64,000 bases of DNA from Streptomyces griseocarneus (GTDB lineage: Bacteria > Actinomycetota > Actinomycetes > Streptomycetales > Streptomycetaceae): the NCBI GenBank assembly GCA_003674045.1, contig PENC01000014.1, forward strand, positions 114,612 through 178,611, written 5' to 3'. The stretch's first letter is position 1. Each line of letters starts with the position of its first letter. Below the pieces are notes generated by a model. The model was not told where the DNA came from, did not search any database, and saw nothing but the letters and a program-made list of their open reading frames with translations. The position numbers and the translations under genes were made by a program. This document shows positions 23,381-32,748 of this stretch, piece after piece.

Positions 23381-25798
23381 GTGGCGCTGACCGTGGGCGA
23401 GCTCGCCGCGACGATCACCGTCGACGACGCCGGGGCCCGTACCGGCATGCAGCGTGCCGAGGCCGCGGTGCGGTCCGGCGGCTCGCAGATCACCGCGGAC
23501 GCCGACCGCGCCGGACAGCAGGCCGGGCAAGAGCTCGGCGACGGCGTCGCCGAGGGCGCCGACCAGGGCAGCAACAAGGCTCGCGATCTCCTGAAGCAGG
23601 GGTTGCAGAAGCTCGGCGCGGCGGCGCTCGGCATCGGTATCGGTGCCGCGCTCATGGGCGGAATCGGGCAGGCCCTCGACCAAGCGAAGATCCAGGGGCG
23701 CTTGCAGGCGCAGCTCGGCGCCTCCGGCCCGATGGCAGCCGAGTACGGCAAAGTCGCGGGGGCGTTGTACGCCGGGGCGATCGTCGAGTCGGTGGAGGAC
23801 GGCGCCGAGGTCGTGAAGGGGATCGCCCGCAACGGTCTCCTCCCGCCCGAGGCCACCGAGGCGCAGATGCAGACGCTCGGGCGTCGTGTCGCCGATACCG
23901 CGTCGGTCATGGGAGAGGACGTCTCCAAGGTGACCCGCGCGGTCGGGACGATGATGAAAACGGGTTTGGCCGACTCCGCGGCCGAAGCCATGGACGTTCT
24001 CGTCAAGGGCTCGCAGAGCGGCGTCGACGTCGCCGAGGATCTACTCGACACGTTCTCGGAATACCCCACCGAGTTCCGGCAGTTGGGGCTCAACGCTCAG
24101 ACGTCCATGGGCCTGCTGTCGCAGGGGCTGAAGGGCGGTGCGCGAGACGCCGACGTGGTCGCGGACGCGCTGAAGGAATTCACGTTGCAGGCGCAGGGGA
24201 TGTCCGACGCCACCAAGCAGGCGTACGAAGATCTCGGGCTTTCCGGCGAGAAAATGCAGGAGGTCTTCCAGAAGGGCGGGCCGGAAGCGGGTAAGGCTTT
24301 CGAGGAGGTCATCACCAAGCTCCGCGGAGTTGAGGACCCGGCCAAGAAATCACAGATCGCCCTCGGATTGTTCGGCACCAAATTTGAAGACATGCAGCAG
24401 GCGATTTACGCCCTCGATCCCGCGCACGCCGTCGACGCCCTCGGGCAGGTCAAGGGCGCCACCGATAAAGCCGGTGACGCCATGCGCGACAACGCCGCCA
24501 CCAAGGTGGAGCAGTTCAAGCGGGCGCTTGAACAGAAAGCGGTGCAGGTGATCGGGGACAAGGTGATCCCCGTCGTCGAGAAACTCGCCGACTGGATCGG
24601 CGCGGGCGGACTCGGCAAGGCGTACAGCGAGGCAAAAACGTTCATCCAGGAGCACTCAACAGAGTTGGGCATCGCCGCCGGGGTGATCACGCTCATCATG
24701 CTCCCCACCCTGCTGGAGCTGGCTACCCAGGCCGGTATCACCACGGTCGCCGTGGTGACCGGCTGGGTAACGCAGGGCGCGGCGGGCGCCACCGCCGCTG
24801 CACGCTTCCTGGCCATCAACGCGCTGATCATCGGCGGCTGGGCGCTCGAGGGTGCCGCTGCCGCGGGGGCCGCGCTGCGGGTGGTCGGCTCGTGGGTGCT
24901 CATGGGCACACAGGCCACGATTCAGGCTCTGCGCATGGCTGCGGCGTGGCTGCTCGCCATGGGCCCAATTCCCCTCATTATCGCGGGCATTGTTGGGTTG
25001 GTCACGCTGATCGTCGTTTACTGGGATCAGATCAAAGCTGCGACGGCTGCCGCATGGGATTGGATCTGGGGCAAGATCAAATCGGTTGCCATGCTCACCG
25101 TCGACCTGTTCATGAATTTCACGCTGGTCGGGATCATCATCGGTCATTGGGATGCCATCCGATCGGGCACCGAACGCGTGTGGAATGGAACCGTTGACTG
25201 GATCGAAGGAGTTCCGGGCCGGATCGTCGAATTCTTCCTAAACTGGGCGCTCGTCGCCACGATCCTCCGGCACTGGGAAGCCATCCGTACGGGAACGGCC
25301 CGCAAGGGCGGGGAAATGCTCGACTACGTGAGCGGACTCCCGGGCCGGATCGTAGGGTACTTCGGGAATTTCGGAGACATGCTCTACGACAAGGGTGAAG
25401 ACCTGATCCGCGGTCTGTACCGCGGCGTGGTGAATATGGGGTCGTGGCTGCGCTCGAAACTCATGGGATGGGCGCGAGAGATGATCCCCGGGCCAATCGC
25501 CAAAGCGCTCGGGATTCACTCGCCCTCACGCGTGATGCGTGACCAGATCGGCAAGTTCATCCCGGCGGGTGTGGTCGAGGGCATCCGGGCGGGATCGTCC
25601 GCCGTCGACCGCACGATGCGGGACCTCGTCACCGTCCCTGCTCCGCAGTTCGCCACCGCGGGCGCGCCCGCTACGGGCGGTACGGGGAGCGGGGGTTGGG
25701 GCGGACCGGCCGTGCACATCGAGCACTGGTACGGGGGCGACGCGACAGCCGACCAGACGGCCTCGGCGCTGGCGTGGCAGATGAAGACCCGGGGGTGA
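23381..25798 (+). CDS. Tape measure protein
   Basis: 805 residues, sets tail length. N-terminal helical repeats with small residues, then long amphipathic and hydrophobic helices (about 440-575: LGIAAGVITLIMLPTLLELA, GPIPLIIAGIVGLVTLIVVY) and repeated WDAIRSGTERVWNG / WEAIRTGTARKGG units at about 590-650. The typical C-terminal ALGIHSPSRVMRD motif is present. At the usual ~1.5 angstrom per residue the tail would be near 120 nm. GTG at 23381 with CGGAGGTGAGCT upstream. Confidence 0.9.
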   Translation: MALTVGELAATITVDDAGARTGMQRAEAAVRSGGSQITADADRAGQQAGQELGDGVAEGADQGSNKARDLLKQGLQKLGAAALGIGIGAALMGGIGQALDQAKIQGRLQAQLGASGPMAAEYGKVAGALYAGAIVESVEDGAEVVKGIARNGLLPPEATEAQMQTLGRRVADTASVMGEDVSKVTRAVGTMMKTGLADSAAEAMDVLVKGSQSGVDVAEDLLDTFSEYPTEFRQLGLNAQTSMGLLSQGLKGGARDADVVADALKEFTLQAQGMSDATKQAYEDLGLSGEKMQEVFQKGGPEAGKAFEEVITKLRGVEDPAKKSQIALGLFGTKFEDMQQAIYALDPAHAVDALGQVKGATDKAGDAMRDNAATKVEQFKRALEQKAVQVIGDKVIPVVEKLADWIGAGGLGKAYSEAKTFIQEHSTELGIAAGVITLIMLPTLLELATQAGITTVAVVTGWVTQGAAGATAAARFLAINALIIGGWALEGAAAAGAALRVVGSWVLMGTQATIQALRMAAAWLLAMGPIPLIIAGIVGLVTLIVVYWDQIKAATAAAWDWIWGKIKSVAMLTVDLFMNFTLVGIIIGHWDAIRSGTERVWNGTVDWIEGVPGRIVEFFLNWALVATILRHWEAIRTGTARKGGEMLDYVSGLPGRIVGYFGNFGDMLYDKGEDLIRGLYRGVVNMGSWLRSKLMGWAREMIPGPIAKALGIHSPSRVMRDQIGKFIPAGVVEGIRAGSSAVDRTMRDLVTVPAPQFATAGAPATGGTGSGGWGGPAVHIEHWYGGDATADQTASALAWQMKTRG

Positions 25799-25804
25799 CG
25801 ACGG

Positions 25805-26707
25805 TTGGCTGCTGGCGATCTGGCCACCCTCCCCGGGCACATCCAGTACGGGGATCTGCTCATCGGCCCCGGCACGCCCGTGCGCTGGAAGAGCGTGACG
25901 GGCTGGGAGGACACGCCCGGGGTCGACTCGGGCACGGTGCCGCGCTCCGACATGCACGGCGCCTACCCCGGGGCGCTGCTCGCGCAGCCGCGCACGATCA
26001 CCGTGGGCGACCTGGTACTGCGCACCGAGCCCGGCGCCATGAGCGCCGCCGTCCGTGCGCTGGCCGCGGGCACGGCGCTGCGGAACGACGAAATCCCGTT
26101 GGTGATCAAGCTGGACGGGGGCCCGGCGTTGATGTGCTGGGCGCGGTGTCTGCGCCGGAGTCTGCCGGTGGCGGGCGGATACCGCATCGGCGTCAGCGTC
26201 GGCGGTGCGCTTCAGTTCGAGGCCAGTGACCCGCGCCGGTACGAGCTCATCGAGACCCGGGTCGAGGCCCGCCTGCCCCAGCCTGAGACCGGCCTCGACT
26301 GGCACACGAGCCCCGGACCCGAGTCCCTTGACTGGCCGCTCGTGTTCGGCGCCCCCGGCAGCACGGGCACCATGACCGTGACCAACGCGGGCGACGCGCC
26401 CGCGCACCCGCTGATCGAGTTCCGGGGGCCGGTCGACCGCCCGAGCCTGACCAACATCGTCACGGGCGACGTCGTCGAGTACGACCTCGCGCTCGACGTC
26501 GCCGACGTCCTGCTCGTCGACACGCTCGCGGGCACGGTGACGCTCAACGGGACCACATCGCGCCTCGACACGGCGACCGCCCGCAGCGTCCCCGAGGCCA
26601 CGCTCGCCCTGCCCCCGGGGACGACGTCGCTCGCCTTCCGCGCCGCCCCCGGATCATCCGATCCCCGCGCATCCGCCGCCGTACGGTTCCGCTCCGCCTA
26701 CTGGTGA
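25805..26707 (+). CDS. Distal tail (Dit-like) protein
   Basis: 300 residues, first gene after the tape measure, the usual place of Dit. Mostly beta: HIQYGDLLIGPGTPVRWKSV near the front, and a C-terminal galectin-like part (GTMTVTNAGDAPAHPLIEF, then ALDVADVLLVDTLAGTVTLN) typical of siphovirus Dit proteins. It starts with TTG at 25805, with GGGGGTG upstream, 6 nt after the tape-measure stop. Confidence 0.75.
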   Translation: MAAGDLATLPGHIQYGDLLIGPGTPVRWKSVTGWEDTPGVDSGTVPRSDMHGAYPGALLAQPRTITVGDLVLRTEPGAMSAAVRALAAGTALRNDEIPLVIKLDGGPALMCWARCLRRSLPVAGGYRIGVSVGGALQFEASDPRRYELIETRVEARLPQPETGLDWHTSPGPESLDWPLVFGAPGSTGTMTVTNAGDAPAHPLIEFRGPVDRPSLTNIVTGDVVEYDLALDVADVLLVDTLAGTVTLNGTTSRLDTATARSVPEATLALPPGTTSLAFRAAPGSSDPRASAAVRFRSAYW

Positions 26708-26719
26708 GGAGACCAGCCC

Positions 26720-27709
26720 ATGACCGTCCGCGCAGCATGGCTGCTGCCCACCGGGCAATCCCGCGAAGACACCCGCCTCGCGCCCCTCGGCGCGATGGCG
26801 CCTGCCGGGGAGATGACCAGCCGCGACGGCGTGATCGCCGGAGGGAACCCGTTCACTGCCTCCGGGGTGTCCCCGATGCAGGTGCAGATCGGAGTCGGCC
26901 GCGCCGTCATCCAGGGCACCGCGGCACAGGGCGCCTACCCCGTCGCCGTCACCGCCCCGGAGACGTTGACCGTCGCCGACGGTGACGCGCAGTCTCCCCG
27001 GATCGACTCGGTGGTGCTGCGCGTCCTCGATCCCGGATACGACACGTCGCCGGGCCCCGCCGCCCGCGTCGAGATCATCCAGGGCGCTCCCGCCGCCGTT
27101 CCCTCACCGCCGCCGCTGCCCGCGGCGGCGCTGCGTCTGTGGGACATCGCGGTACCCGCGGGGATCTCTGCCGGGGTCGGCGGGATCACTTGGGCGAGCG
27201 CGCTCGCCGACCGGCGCCGGTTCACCGCCGCGTACGGCGGGATCATCCCGCGTGGCAGGGGCCTCGCGTATCCCGGCGCCTATGACGGGCAGTACCGCGA
27301 CACCGGCAGCGCGCTCGAGAGGTGGTCCGCTGCTGCGGGCGCGTGGCAGCCCTACCCCGCGGATTCCGGGTGGCAGCCGCTCACGCCCGCATCCGGCTAC
27401 GGCTACCCCGGGCATGGCATGCCCGCCGCGTGGCGACGCGTCGGCCCCGTGGTCATGCTCCGCGGGCGCATCGGCCCCACCAAAGCCGGGGCGACGATCC
27501 CCAACGCGGCCTCCCTGCTCACCCTTCCGCCCGCCGCGCGGCCTGCCGGGGGCAAGGAATTCGCATGGTCGTCCCCGCGCGACCAGATCACGACCGGCCC
27601 GTCGGTGTGCCGCGCCGAGATCCAGCCCAACGGCACGCTCCGGACGTACGAGCTGTGGTCACCACCTCAGTGGATCGGTCTGGACAGCGTCACATTCACA
27701 GCTGACTGA
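26720..27709 (+). CDS. Minor tail protein, 329 aa
   Basis: N-terminal half (VQIGVGRAVIQGTAAQGAYP, VTVADGDAQSPRIDSVVLRV) has the layout of a beta-rich tail protein domain common in actinophages. The C-terminal half (RRVGPVVMLRGRIGPTKAG to IQPNGTLRTYELWS) looks like a receptor- or wall-facing domain. Its place between Dit- and Tal-like genes supports a baseplate part. GAGGAG precedes the ATG. Confidence 0.68.
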   Translation: MTVRAAWLLPTGQSREDTRLAPLGAMAPAGEMTSRDGVIAGGNPFTASGVSPMQVQIGVGRAVIQGTAAQGAYPVAVTAPETLTVADGDAQSPRIDSVVLRVLDPGYDTSPGPAARVEIIQGAPAAVPSPPPLPAAALRLWDIAVPAGISAGVGGITWASALADRRRFTAAYGGIIPRGRGLAYPGAYDGQYRDTGSALERWSAAAGAWQPYPADSGWQPLTPASGYGYPGHGMPAAWRRVGPVVMLRGRIGPTKAGATIPNAASLLTLPPAARPAGGKEFAWSSPRDQITTGPSVCRAEIQPNGTLRTYELWSPPQWIGLDSVTFTAD

Positions 27710-27730
27710 ACGCCGGACAGGAGGTGCACC

Positions 27731-28831
27731 ACGTACTCCCCGACGTCCTACCGGGTGCTGCTGTGCGACCTGCGCAGCGACCAACTGCTCGACGCTGTAC
27801 CCGTGCAGTCCCTTGCCCTCGACGACTACATCGGCAAGACGGGCAGCATGTCGGCGACCATTCCCGTGCCGAACGCCGCGATCGCCGCCCGCATCCGTGC
27901 CACGGTGCAGCCGGGGCGTACCGCGGTGTGGGTCGAGCGCGGGCGCGAGATCTGGTGGGGCGGCGTCCTGTGGACCGCCCGCGTCGCAAGCAGCACGCGC
28001 GGCGAGTTGTCCGTGCAGGTGGGCGCGGCGACGTTCGACTCGTACCTCGATCACCGCCTGCTCTACGACACACAGATCGCCGCGGGGGTTGATCAGTACG
28101 ACATTGCCCGGGGACTGATCAGCTACGCGCAGAGCATGCCCGGCGGCGACATCGGCATCACCTACGACACCGCCCCCTCCGGCGTGCGGCGTGACCGCAC
28201 CTACTCGCGCTACGACCTGCCCCGCATCCGTGACCTGATCAACCAACTCGCCGCAGTCGAAGGCGGTTTCGAGTGGCGCATCGCGGCCTATCGCGACCCG
28301 GAAACGGGACGGCGGGTCAAGCAGTTGCAGCTCGGTTCGCCGATCCGTACGGGCTCGGCTGAGATCGTCCTCGACTACCCCGGGCCTGTGCTCGCCTACA
28401 CGTGGCCGGTCGACGCGACCGTGCAGGCGACCACGTGGCAGAGCAGGGGCGCGACCGACAACCGCAACCAGGCCGCCGAGTCACACCCGCTCATGTCCGA
28501 GCTGCTCGTCGCCGACGCGGACCTCGCCGCCGGATGGCCCCGCCTCGACGGCAGCAGCGACTACTCGACCGTGATCGAGCAGGCCACCCTCGACGCCCAT
28601 GCCCGCGCCGATCACGCGCGCGCCCGCGCGCCGCTCACGATCCCCGAGATCACCGTGCGCATGGACGGGTCGATCACCCCGGCCCTGCTCGGCGCCACGA
28701 TCCGACTCCGCATCCGCGACCTGTGGTGGCCCCAAACGCTCGACGCGCGGTACCGCACCGTCGGGCTCGCCATCACCCCGCCCGAGCGCGGGCGCGCCGA
28801 GACCGCCCGCCTGTTCCTGGAGGCTCCCTGA
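27731..28831 (+). CDS. Tal-like baseplate hub protein (ReqiPepy6 Gp37-like)
   Basis: About 366 residues. YRVLLCDLRSDQLLDAVPV and LALDDYIGKTGSMSATIPVP are typical of the actinophage Gp37-like family, which corresponds to the N-terminal hub domain of tail-associated lysins. No lysin domain is attached. Start choice is odd: AGGAGG (27719-27724) is 6 nt before ACG at 27731, while the first normal in-frame start (GTG 27755) is 30 nt away. I chose the ACG, giving TYSPTSYRVLLCDL. Stop overlaps the next ATG. Confidence 0.77.
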   Translation, partial: TYSPTSYRVLLCDLRSDQLLDAVPVQSLALDDYIGKTGSMSATIPVPNAAIAARIRATVQPGRTAVWVERGREIWWGGVLWTARVASSTRGELSVQVGAATFDSYLDHRLLYDTQIAAGVDQYDIARGLISYAQSMPGGDIGITYDTAPSGVRRDRTYSRYDLPRIRDLINQLAAVEGGFEWRIAAYRDPETGRRVKQLQLGSPIRTGSAEIVLDYPGPVLAYTWPVDATVQATTWQSRGATDNRNQAAESHPLMSELLVADADLAAGWPRLDGSSDYSTVIEQATLDAHARADHARARAPLTIPEITVRMDGSITPALLGATIRLRIRDLWWPQTLDARYRTVGLAITPPERGRAETARLFLEAP

Positions 28832-29535
28832 TGGCTGCTGTCCCCCTCGACCTGCTCGACCGCATCCGCGAGCTCGAGCGCCAGGTGCGCGAGCTCGCAG
28901 GCCGCGCCCAGACCCGGCCTGCCATGGACCAGGTCACCAAAGGCAACGTCCGGATCGGCGAGGGCGGAAGCCTCGGGGTGTTCTCCCCCTCCGGGGCGCA
29001 GATCCTCGGCGTGGGGTCCTGGGGCAATGGCGAATACGGCATCTCGATCAAGCGGCAGGACGGCACAGCGGCGCTCACCATCCGCAACGGGACCACCGAC
29101 GGGCAGGCCCAGCCGCTGAGGCTGTTCGACTCCCGGGGGAAAGAGATCTGGGCGGACGACGTCGCGACCGGCGGGATCGCCTACCCGTACCTCAGCCTGC
29201 TCCCCCCGCAACCCGTCAATTCCGCGTACTGGCCCAAGACCGATCAGCCGGAGTTCACCACCATCGCGCAGTCGTTCAACTCGATCTGGCAGCCCAAGAT
29301 CCGTCTCTTCGCACACACCGGCGCGGACGCGGGTACCAGCGGCGAGGTACGCGTGCTCGTCAACGATCAGCCCTGGGGCCCGGCGGTGCGCGCTCCCGGT
29401 GGCACCTTCGACTACACGGGGCTCACCGGCGCCGCTCCTGGAGCGCTCGTCGAGATCCGGATCGAGGCCCGCCGGACGAGCGGTACCGGCGCCGTCTACG
29501 CCCTCCCGAAGATGCTCTACGGACGCCAGACCTGA
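28831..29535 (+). CDS. Tail-tip protein, 234 aa
   Basis: Short coiled coil at the start (LLDRIRELERQVRELAGRAQ), then beta-rich sequence (GVFSPSGAQILGVGSWGNGE, KRQDGTAALTIRNG). Such a coiled coil plus beta layout is usual in trimeric tail fibres or tip proteins. ATG overlaps the previous stop (TGATG). No enzyme motif. Confidence 0.68.
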   Translation: MAAVPLDLLDRIRELERQVRELAGRAQTRPAMDQVTKGNVRIGEGGSLGVFSPSGAQILGVGSWGNGEYGISIKRQDGTAALTIRNGTTDGQAQPLRLFDSRGKEIWADDVATGGIAYPYLSLLPPQPVNSAYWPKTDQPEFTTIAQSFNSIWQPKIRLFAHTGADAGTSGEVRVLVNDQPWGPAVRAPGGTFDYTGLTGAAPGALVEIRIEARRTSGTGAVYALPKMLYGRQT

Positions 29536-29554
29536 TCACGAAGGAGACCGTTTC

Positions 29555-30874
29555 CTGCTCCCCGATTCCATCCCCACCGTCACTGTCACCGGTCGTTTCC
29601 TCAGCCCTGACGGCCGCCCGCTTTCCGGGGCCATCACGTTCCGCGCACCGGCGCAGCTCACGTTCCCCGCGGCCGACGTGATCCTCGGCGGACCGGTCGC
29701 CGCGCAGCTCGACGCGCAGGGCCAGGTCGCCGTCACTTTGCCCGCCACCGACGCGCCCGGCATGGACCCGGCCGGATGGTCGTACACCGTGAGCGAGGCA
29801 CTCGTCGGCATCCCCGCCGGGCGCACGTATCAGCTGGTGCTGCCCGCCCGGCATCCGCAGGTCGACCTCGCCGACGTCGCCCCCACCGACCCCACCAAGC
29901 CCAACTACGTGGGCATCGAGGGCCCGCCGGGGCCGAAGGGCGAGCGTGGGGCGAGCGCGTACGAGGTCGCGGTCGCCTCCGGCTACACCGGCCCCGTGAC
30001 CAACTGGCTCGCCAGCCTCACCGGCCCCCGCGGGGCGACCGGCCCCCAGGGCGAGCCCGGACCCGCGGGCCCGCCGGGCACACCCGGGCTCGTCCAGTCC
30101 GTCAACGGCTACTCCACCCCCGCGATCACCCTCGGCGCGGGCGACGTCGGCGCGGCACCCGCCGCGCACACCCACACCGCCGCCCAGGTCGGGGCACTCG
30201 CCGTCGCCGCCCGCGGCGCGGCGGGCGGCGTCGCCTCACTCGGTACCGATGGCTGCGTACCCGCCGCGCAGCTCCCGCCCGCCCCGCCCGCCACCGCGGT
30301 CCTGCCCGGGACGTGGATGCCGGACGACTACGGGCTGCGCGCGTGGTCGTACGACCTGCACGCCATGTCCCGTACCCCGGGCGACATGCCCTCGGAAGCC
30401 GGGCGCCTGTACCTCGCCGCCGTCCCGCTCCGGACCGCGGCGACGATCACCCGCGTCGCCGTGCACGTGATGGGCTACGACAAGCCCAACACTGGGGTCA
30501 CGGCCGCCTACCTGGGGATCTACGACAAGAACCTCGCCCGGGTGGCCACCACGGCGAACGTGGCCTCGTCGCTGCCCGAGACGCACAACGTCGGCGGGCA
30601 AATGGCCGTCCTGCCGCTGTCCGCACCCGTCAGCCTCGCCGCCGGAAGCTACTACGTGGCGATCATGATCAAGGGCTCGGGCAGCTCGGTGCCCTTCCTC
30701 GCGGCAACGAACTGGGGGGCATCGAGCACGACGTCGGGGGCCCGAGCGGCCGACGTGACCGGCGTTCACCGGTGGCTACAGACGACGTCCACCGTGCTCA
30801 CGAGTCTGCCCACCTCGCTCACGCTCGCCGACATGGCCGAGGCAAACACCTGCTACTGGGCCGGGATCGGCTGA
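29555..30874 (+). CDS. Collagen-like tail fibre / receptor-binding protein
   Basis: About 439 residues. N-terminal beta domain (TVTGRFLSPDGRPLSGAITF), a collagen-like Gly-X-Y run (GPPGPKGERGAS, GPRGATGPQGEPGPAGPPG), then a QVGAL-type fibre segment and a C-terminal domain (TAATITRVAVHVMGYD, AGSYYVAIMIKGSGSS) likely to bind host wall. No ATG, GTG or TTG starts it near the ribosome site: AAGGAG is 8 nt before CTG at 29555, so a CTG start is inferred. The last 99 nt overlap an opposite-strand gene. Confidence 0.75.
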   Translation: MLPDSIPTVTVTGRFLSPDGRPLSGAITFRAPAQLTFPAADVILGGPVAAQLDAQGQVAVTLPATDAPGMDPAGWSYTVSEALVGIPAGRTYQLVLPARHPQVDLADVAPTDPTKPNYVGIEGPPGPKGERGASAYEVAVASGYTGPVTNWLASLTGPRGATGPQGEPGPAGPPGTPGLVQSVNGYSTPAITLGAGDVGAAPAAHTHTAAQVGALAVAARGAAGGVASLGTDGCVPAAQLPPAPPATAVLPGTWMPDDYGLRAWSYDLHAMSRTPGDMPSEAGRLYLAAVPLRTAATITRVAVHVMGYDKPNTGVTAAYLGIYDKNLARVATTANVASSLPETHNVGGQMAVLPLSAPVSLAAGSYYVAIMIKGSGSSVPFLAATNWGASSTTSGARAADVTGVHRWLQTTSTVLTSLPTSLTLADMAEANTCYWAGIG

Positions 30875-31045
30875 CAGAACAGCCGGGGCACCCCACGAAC
30901 CACGGGCACGTATGAGAACAACCAGAGTGGTTCGCGCCTCGCGCCTCATCGTTGGGCGCCGCGCGAAGGTGGCAGTAAGCGCAAGAACCGTCACTGTTGC
31001 CGCGTATAAAGCAACGCCAGCCGCAGACAGAAGCCCGATGATCAC
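30776..31045 (-). CDS. Small membrane protein overlapping fibre-gene end (89 aa)
   Basis: GTG at 31045 preceded by AAAGGTG at 7-nt spacing. MIIGLLSAAGVALYAATVTV, then LALTATFARRPTMRREARTT: one clear membrane segment then a basic cytoplasmic part. The last third overlaps the fibre gene antisense and is low in conserved features. This is the fourth opposite-strand membrane-protein gene of the late region. Confidence 0.52.
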   Translation of the reverse strand: MIIGLLSAAGVALYAATVTVLALTATFARRPTMRREARTTLVVLIRARGSWGAPAVLSADPGPVAGVCLGHVGERERGGQTREHGGRRL

Positions 31046-31205
31046 CGGGCACGCACCTTTCTCCCCCCGCTCAAGTACGCCCGACCAAACGGCCCGGGTG
31101 CGTTCTGCGTCTCCACCATACGGCCGCTGTCAACGCCCCCCGCACACGGGCGGCTTGATATCGCCTGCCGACGACGCGCTCGCCTCATCCCCTTCCGAAG
31201 ATCAC

Positions 31206-31231
31206 GCCCCGCGCCGTCCGCCCGGGGCTTT
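31206..31231 (+). terminator. Terminator directly before endolysin
   Basis: GCCCCG-11 nt-CGGGGC followed by TTT, ending 23 nt before the endolysin start. It would stop tail-operon transcripts and could delay lysis expression. Confidence 0.55.
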
Positions 31232-31253
31232 CCCTGTTCCTGGAGGTACCACC

Positions 31254-32090
31254 GTGCTGCACGGCATCGATGTCTCGTCCTACCAGCCGAGCGACTACGA
31301 CACAGACGGCCTGGACTTCGTGTTCATCAAGGTCACGGAAGGGCTGTCGTACGTCAACCCAGAGTGGGTTGAGCAGCGGCAGACCGCCCGCGACGCCGGT
31401 CTCGTGACGGGCTTCTACCACTACCCGCACATCGCCAACGACCCCACAGACGAAGCCGAGCACTTCCTCGACCAGATCAATTTGGTGCCCGGTGACATTC
31501 TGGTGCTCGACTGGGAGTGGTACGGGCAGAGCGTCGCTCCCGAGCAGGCACGTGCCTACCGTGCCGAGTGGCTCGCGTACGTGAAGGCCGCGGCACCCGG
31601 CCACCGCGTCGGCATCTACAGCGACCTGAACAACTGGCGCTCCGTCGACACCGACTCGACCACGGGCGACTTCCTGTGGATCGCCGACTATGTCAGCGCC
31701 GGAAGCCCCCGGATCGAGCACGACTGGACGTTCCACCAGTACAGCGAGACCCCCCTCGACAAGAACGTCGCCGACTTCCCCAGCATCGAGTCCATGCGCG
31801 CGTGGGCAGGCAGCGGCGGCGAGCAGCCCACGGACGAGACCGAGTACGAGCCGTACCCCGGGGCCGCCTGGTTCAGGGCGGCGCCGAGCTCTCCGGTCGT
31901 CACGGCCATGGGCCGACGGCTGGTGGCTGAGGGATGCTCCGCGTACGCCGTGGGCCCCGGGCCCCGGTGGACCGACGCGGACCGACGCTCATACAGCCGG
32001 TGGCAGAGCAAGCTCGGCTACTCCGGGGCAGACGCCGACGGGTGGCCCGGTGCGGCGAGCTGGGACGCACTCAAAGTCCCCCGCGCGTGA
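31254..32090 (+). CDS. Endolysin: GH25 muramidase with C-terminal wall-binding domain
   Basis: 278 residues. The GH25 lysozyme catalytic domain (1-~185) shows HGIDVSSYQ (Asp6), FIKVTEGLSYVNPEW, GFYHYPH and LVLDWEWYG (catalytic Asp/Glu pair). The linker is acidic. The C-terminal ~75 residues (VVTAMGRRLVAEGCSAYAVG, then WTDADRRSYSRWQSKLGYSG) form a peptidoglycan-binding module common in actinophage lysins. There is no signal peptide, so export needs the holin. GTG at 31254 has GGAGG at 8 nt. Confidence 0.9.
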   Translation: MLHGIDVSSYQPSDYDTDGLDFVFIKVTEGLSYVNPEWVEQRQTARDAGLVTGFYHYPHIANDPTDEAEHFLDQINLVPGDILVLDWEWYGQSVAPEQARAYRAEWLAYVKAAAPGHRVGIYSDLNNWRSVDTDSTTGDFLWIADYVSAGSPRIEHDWTFHQYSETPLDKNVADFPSIESMRAWAGSGGEQPTDETEYEPYPGAAWFRAAPSSPVVTAMGRRLVAEGCSAYAVGPGPRWTDADRRSYSRWQSKLGYSGADADGWPGAASWDALKVPRA

Positions 32091-32165
32091 GAGTTCGTGC
32101 CGCTGCTTGCCGTTCGTAGCCGGCGAATGCCGCAACATCCACCTCCCCACCCCGAAGGACCACCC

Positions 32166-32426
32166 ATGACTGATGCCTCCCGCCGCACCATCCGCACGGT
32201 CGTGCAGACCGCGGTCGCTCTGGCCGTGCTGCTCCCCGCCATCGTCGACGCCGCCGGTATCCCGGCCACCCTGCCATGGGTAGCGGCCTCGCTCGCCGTG
32301 GCCGGTGGCCTCGCCCGCGTGATGGCCCTGCCCGGCGTCCAAGCCCTCATACCCGCGTGGCTGCGCACCGAGCCCCGAGCCGACGAGCAGCACCCGCTCG
32401 ACGGCGCCGACGGAGGCGGCCGGTGA
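32166..32426 (+). CDS. Holin-like membrane protein
   Basis: 86 residues with two hydrophobic segments (TAVALAVLLPAIVDAAGI and LPWVAASLAVAGGLARVMAL) and a hydrophilic C-terminus, the usual size and shape for a small phage holin, directly after endolysin. GAAGGACCACCC precedes the ATG. GTGA overlap with the next gene. Confidence 0.78.
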   Translation: MTDASRRTIRTVVQTAVALAVLLPAIVDAAGIPATLPWVAASLAVAGGLARVMALPGVQALIPAWLRTEPRADEQHPLDGADGGGR

Positions 32427-32683
32427 CCGATCCTCCCACCCACGACCCCTCCGTCGTCGCCCTCGAACTCGAGCGGCTCCGCGGGACGCTGGAGACCGGG
32501 TTCGCCCGCGTCGACGGCGCGCTCGCGCTACTCGTACAGCGCAGCGACCAGAGCGACCGGCAGCTCGCCGAACTCGAGGACCGGGTCACCGACCTCGAGC
32601 GCGCCCGATGGCCCCTGCCGAGTCTGGCCGCCCTCGTCGCCGTGGCGGCGTTCCTCCTGTCCCTCTGGGAAACCGCCTCCTGA
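32423..32683 (+). CDS. Tail-anchored coiled-coil lysis accessory protein
   Basis: 86 residues: an N-terminal coiled coil (VALELERLRGTLETGFARVD, then DRQLAELEDRVTDLERARW) and a single C-terminal membrane segment (LPSLAALVAVAAFLLSLW). Last gene of the lysis cassette, translationally coupled to the holin. It could be a second holin or holin regulator; spanin-like features are not expected in a Gram-positive host. Confidence 0.68.
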   Translation: MTDPPTHDPSVVALELERLRGTLETGFARVDGALALLVQRSDQSDRQLAELEDRVTDLERARWPLPSLAALVAVAAFLLSLWETAS

Positions 32684-32689
32684 CCCACG

Positions 32690-32726
32690 TGCCCCGCCCC
32701 GGCCTGACGCCGGGGCGGGGGCATTT
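32690..32726 (+). terminator. Strong terminator ending the late operon
   Basis: Perfect 14-bp stem (TGCCCCGCCCCGGC) with a 5-nt loop and a TTTT run, 7 nt past the lysis-cassette stop. Confidence 0.85.
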
Positions 32727-32748
32727 TGCGTTTCCGGAGGGATAGCAG

